Below, in pieces: positions 7,199 through 8,800 of a stretch of 8,800 nt of DNA. Source of the DNA: an uncultured Acholeplasmataceae bacterium (lineage in GTDB: Bacteria > Bacillota_I > Bacilli_A > Acholeplasmatales > Acholeplasmataceae); assembly GCA_937983315.1 (NCBI GenBank), contig CALKAH010000368.1, positions 1 through 8,800 on the forward strand, given 5' to 3'. The notes beneath the pieces were generated by a model. That model had not been told where the DNA came from and ran no database searches. It saw nothing but the letters and a program-made list of their open reading frames with translations. The translations under genes were made by a program, and so were the position numbers. Every line of letters begins with the position of its first letter. Within the stretch, counting starts at the first letter, position 1.

Positions 7199-7224
7199 TT
7201 GACAATAGGCTATTCGTATATATG
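7199..7224 (+). promoter_or_regulatory. Possible promoter of the acidic lipoprotein gene
   Basis: A perfect -35 TTGACA (7199-7204) lies just after the terminator. The best -10 candidates, TATATA (7217-7222) or TATATG (7219-7224), give spacings of 12 or 14 bp, shorter than normal; at 16 bp the hexamer is only TATGGC. A promoter is needed here because of the preceding terminator, but the exact -10 is uncertain. Confidence 0.45.
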
Positions 7225-7247
7225 GCAAAGAAAGAGAGGAATACACC

Positions 7248-8291
7248 ATGAGAAAGTTAGTCTTAGGTTTATTTATCGTAAGTTTATCCATGATTTTTAT
7301 GGCCTGCACAGGTCAAGCTTTTGAAGGTTTTCAACTGAATTCAACTGATGAAGTGATTGCTTTTCAAGCATTATCTTCCATCGAAATGCTCGATGAACAA
7401 CCGACAACAACGGTAGCTAGCACACGTTTTAGAAAGATGAGTGACACAGAAGATGTGACAACACTTGATCAAATTGAACCTTATCTTGAACTATTTGAAC
7501 AGTTGCTAACACAAAATAATGGTTTATCTGTAGAAACAACAGTTTCTGATCGTGAAGCTTATGCTGTTAAGCAAACATTTACAACCACCGATTTACTTGG
7601 GAATTCATCCACATACACACTTTACTACAATGAACTAGAAGTCGTAGTCGATGAATCAGATGATGATTCAAATGATGATGAAGATGACGATCACGATGAA
7701 CAAGCATTTCGTTTTGAAGGTATCTTGATCTCGGGTGATCAAACATTTACTGTATCCGGAAAGAATGAAGTTGAAGACGATGAAACAAAGATCAAGTTTA
7801 CAGCAACCAATGATTTGAATCAACGTGTAGAAGTCGTTCATAAATTAGAAGATGAAGAACAAAAATTTGAATATTCATTCTACCAAGATGAAGTTCTAAG
7901 TTACCAATCAAAGATCAAAATTGAAAATGAAGATAATGAATTTAAGATTGTTCTTGAATATCAAGAAGGCAATAATTCTGGTAAGTACACTTTCAAACTT
8001 GAAAATGAAGATGATCAAAGTGTCATGAAAATCAAATTTTACACAGACATCGACGGTGTTGTTCAAGAAGGTGAAGCTCGAGTATTAGTTGTTGTTGATG
8101 AACTTACTGGAGAAACCACATACTCGATATGGGTTAAGGGCATTGATGATGACGAAGAGCACGAAGAAAACTATGATCGTGATCGCGATGATGACGATGA
8201 TGAAGATGATGATGAAGACGAAGATGATGACAATGAACAAGAAGATGAACATGAAGATGAAGAAGATGACAATGAGGATTCTTTAGACTAA
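7248..8291 (+). CDS. Lipoprotein of unknown function with acidic C-terminal tail
   Basis: A 347-residue protein that I do not recognise. The N-terminus is a lipoprotein signal: Lys3, a hydrophobic stretch (4-18) and a lipobox-like FMAC with Cys20 as the lipid anchor, so the mature protein should sit on the outer face of the membrane. Residues 100-295 look beta-rich, with alternating hydrophobic and charged residues (for example KIKFTATND, KYTFKLEN, MKIKFYTD), possibly repeated antiparallel hairpins. An acidic stretch at 135-151 (13 of 17 Asp/Glu) interrupts it, and the tail 300-347 has 37 Asp/Glu in 48. Such tails can bind Ca2+ or other cations, but that is inference. AGAGAGGA lies about 8 nt before the ATG. 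It stands alone after a terminator and is followed 90 bp later by a sigma factor gene, with no clear terminator between. Other candidate roles: surface stress sensor or cation/cationic peptide binder. Confidence 0.85.
   Translation: MRKLVLGLFIVSLSMIFMACTGQAFEGFQLNSTDEVIAFQALSSIEMLDEQPTTTVASTRFRKMSDTEDVTTLDQIEPYLELFEQLLTQNNGLSVETTVSDREAYAVKQTFTTTDLLGNSSTYTLYYNELEVVVDESDDDSNDDEDDDHDEQAFRFEGILISGDQTFTVSGKNEVEDDETKIKFTATNDLNQRVEVVHKLEDEEQKFEYSFYQDEVLSYQSKIKIENEDNEFKIVLEYQEGNNSGKYTFKLENEDDQSVMKIKFYTDIDGVVQEGEARVLVVVDELTGETTYSIWVKGIDDDEEHEENYDRDRDDDDDEDDDEDEDDDNEQEDEHEDEEDDNEDSLD
8145..8288 (+). repeat. GAN-codon low-complexity tract encoding the acidic tail
   Basis: The DNA is an impure trinucleotide tract of GAT, GAC and GAA codons with scattered AAT, CAT, CAA and CGT/CGC codons. 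It encodes lipoprotein residues 300-347. Codons are mixed (GAT with GAC) and interrupted, so it is not a pure microsatellite, but slippage in multiples of three would change tail length without a frameshift. Confidence 0.8.
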
Positions 8292-8324
8292 GGTCTGTAA
8301 CTTTCCGTCTAGCATCAAATAGGA

Positions 8325-8330
8325 TATAAT
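8325..8330 (+). promoter_or_regulatory. -10 box for the sigma factor gene
   Basis: Perfect TATAAT, with no good -35 at 16-18 bp (TTTCCG region) and no TGn extension. The start would fall near 8337, inside the inverted repeat that begins at 8334. Lack of a -35 may mean that an activator or another sigma is needed, or that the gene is also read from the lipoprotein promoter. Confidence 0.5.
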
Positions 8331-8333
8331 GTG

Positions 8334-8360
8334 AAGTGAGGGGTGCGATACCACTCACTT
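8334..8360. promoter_or_regulatory. Inverted repeat AAGTGA-N15-TCACTT at the sigma gene start site
   Basis: AAGTGAG (8334-8340) pairs with CTCACTT (8354-8360). After one G-A mismatch, GGT (8342-8344) pairs with ACC (8350-8352), leaving a 5-nt loop. Alternative pairings are TGAAGTG (8332-8338) with CACTTCA (8365-8371) and GTGCG (8343-8347) with CGCAC (8363-8367), ending just before the ribosome binding site GGAG (8373-8376). It has no T-run, so it is not a terminator. The outer arms and spacer match those at 3319-3345. It could be an operator over the start site or a leader RNA structure. Confidence 0.5.
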
Positions 8361-8381
8361 TACGCACTTCATGGAGAACAT

Positions 8382-8754
8382 ATGATATTAGGCGAAAAAG
8401 AGATTAATCGACTCAAAGCGCATGATGAATCATTATTTGAATCGTTGTATCAACAGACCAAAATAGGTGTTTACGCCATGATTTTCGGCATCGTCAAAAA
8501 TCACATGCTCGCAGAAGATATCATGCAAGATGTTTACATGAAGATGCTCATTAAAATCGATCAATATCATCTGGGAACCAATTTCTATAATTGGTTGTTA
8601 CAGATTGCGAAGTACCAAGCTATTGATGTTTATCGAAGACAGAGGAAAGAGGAACTTGTTGAGGTTGAACAGGTTGATTATCGCGTGAATCATCAACAAG
8701 AAAACCCGGATAAAGAAGATTATTTATTACATATGCTAAGCGTTTTGGATGATG
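8382..8754 (+). CDS. ECF-type RNA polymerase sigma factor, 5' fragment
   Basis: First 124 residues of a sigma-70-family factor of the small ECF class, which directs RNA polymerase to a special promoter set, often in envelope stress. Region 2 is clear at about 19-87: LFESLYQQT, AEDIMQDVY (44-52), the -10-binding helix region and FYNWLLQIAKYQAIDVYRR (68-86). A short acidic linker follows, and region 4 just begins (DYLLHMLSVLDD) when the contig runs into adapter at 8755. Full proteins are usually 160-190 residues, so most of region 4 (the -35 reader) is missing. The tail EIGRASCRERV seen in a naive translation is adapter. I chose ATG 8382, with GGAG 5 nt upstream, over the in-frame GTG 8343, which lies in the inverted repeat without a properly spaced ribosome binding site. 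An anti-sigma gene would be expected downstream but is not in the window. Confidence 0.87.
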
Positions 8755-8800
8755 AGATCGGAAGAGCGTCGTGTAGGGAAAGAGTGTAGATCTCGGTGGT
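8755..8800 (+). other. Illumina P5-side adapter (non-genomic)
   Basis: These 46 bases match exactly the reverse complement of the single-index TruSeq universal adapter, from AGATCGGAAGAGCGTCGTG through to TCTCGGTGGT, with no i5 index inserted. Translated in the sigma frame they give GRASCRERV, a well-known contaminant peptide. The genomic sequence ends at about 8754; the first one or two adapter bases could by chance also be genomic. Confidence 0.98.

Noticed and set aside
7205..7220. ECF-type promoter upstream of the lipoprotein, suggested by CGTATA at 7215-7220
   Set aside because: No AAC-type -35 lies 16-17 bp upstream (CAATAA only), so autoregulation by the neighbouring sigma factor is not supported.
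8134..8367. Minus-strand His/Leu-rich reading frame opposite the acidic tail
   Set aside because: It is the complement of the GAN codon tract; the low-complexity His/Leu composition follows from that, and there is no ribosome binding site or family match.
8343..8381. GTG start at 8343 for the sigma factor
   Set aside because: It lies inside the inverted repeat, only 1-2 nt after a possible GAGG. ATG 8382 with GGAG fits the family start better.

Overview
The window looks like one complete short contig from an Illumina assembly. It carries untrimmed adapter at both ends (1-54 and 8755-8800), so only 55-8754 is genomic. Both end genes are cut by the adapter junctions, and the protein tails read through them are artefacts.

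The genomic part is AT-rich, gene-dense and mostly on the + strand. It has GGAGG-type ribosome binding sites and TATAAT -10 boxes. TGA is used as a stop and Trp is encoded by TGG, so the code is the standard bacterial one. This suits a low-GC Bacillota or an Acholeplasma/Izemoplasma-type mollicute; I cannot place it more closely from the sequence alone.

Layout. (1) 55-381, minus strand: the N-terminal third of a PfkB-family sugar kinase. (2) 382-470: a compact divergent intergenic region with two back-to-back extended -10 promoters. (3) 471-3284: a tight run of an acyl-CoA thioesterase of the hotdog fold, a GH4 glycosidase most like alpha-galacturonidase LplD, and threonylcarbamoyl-AMP synthase (Sua5/YwlC). 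(4) 3285-3419: a regulatory intergenic region with a palindrome, an imperfect hairpin/inverted repeat and a -10 box. (5) 3420-7168: two ABC half-transporters forming a heterodimeric exporter of the BmrC/BmrD (YheI/YheH) type, closed by a strong intrinsic terminator that contains the stop codon. (6) 7248-8291: a lipoprotein with a very acidic C-terminal tail. (7) 8382-8754: the 5' part of an ECF-type sigma factor gene, cut at the contig end.

How the genes fit together. The sugar kinase and GH4 enzyme hint at use of a (pectin-derived?) sugar, while Sua5 is housekeeping tRNA modification. The ABC pair has textbook asymmetry: one degenerate and one catalytic ATP site. The lipoprotein and sigma factor may form a cell-surface stress module, but the partner anti-sigma gene, if any, lies beyond the contig.

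The most interesting non-coding signal is an inverted repeat of identical arms and spacing, AAGTGA-N15-TCACTT. I find it twice, once upstream of the ABC exporter operon and once at the predicted transcription start of the sigma gene. It may mark a shared regulator. I see no clearly new multi-gene system, mobile element, CRISPR array or RNA gene.
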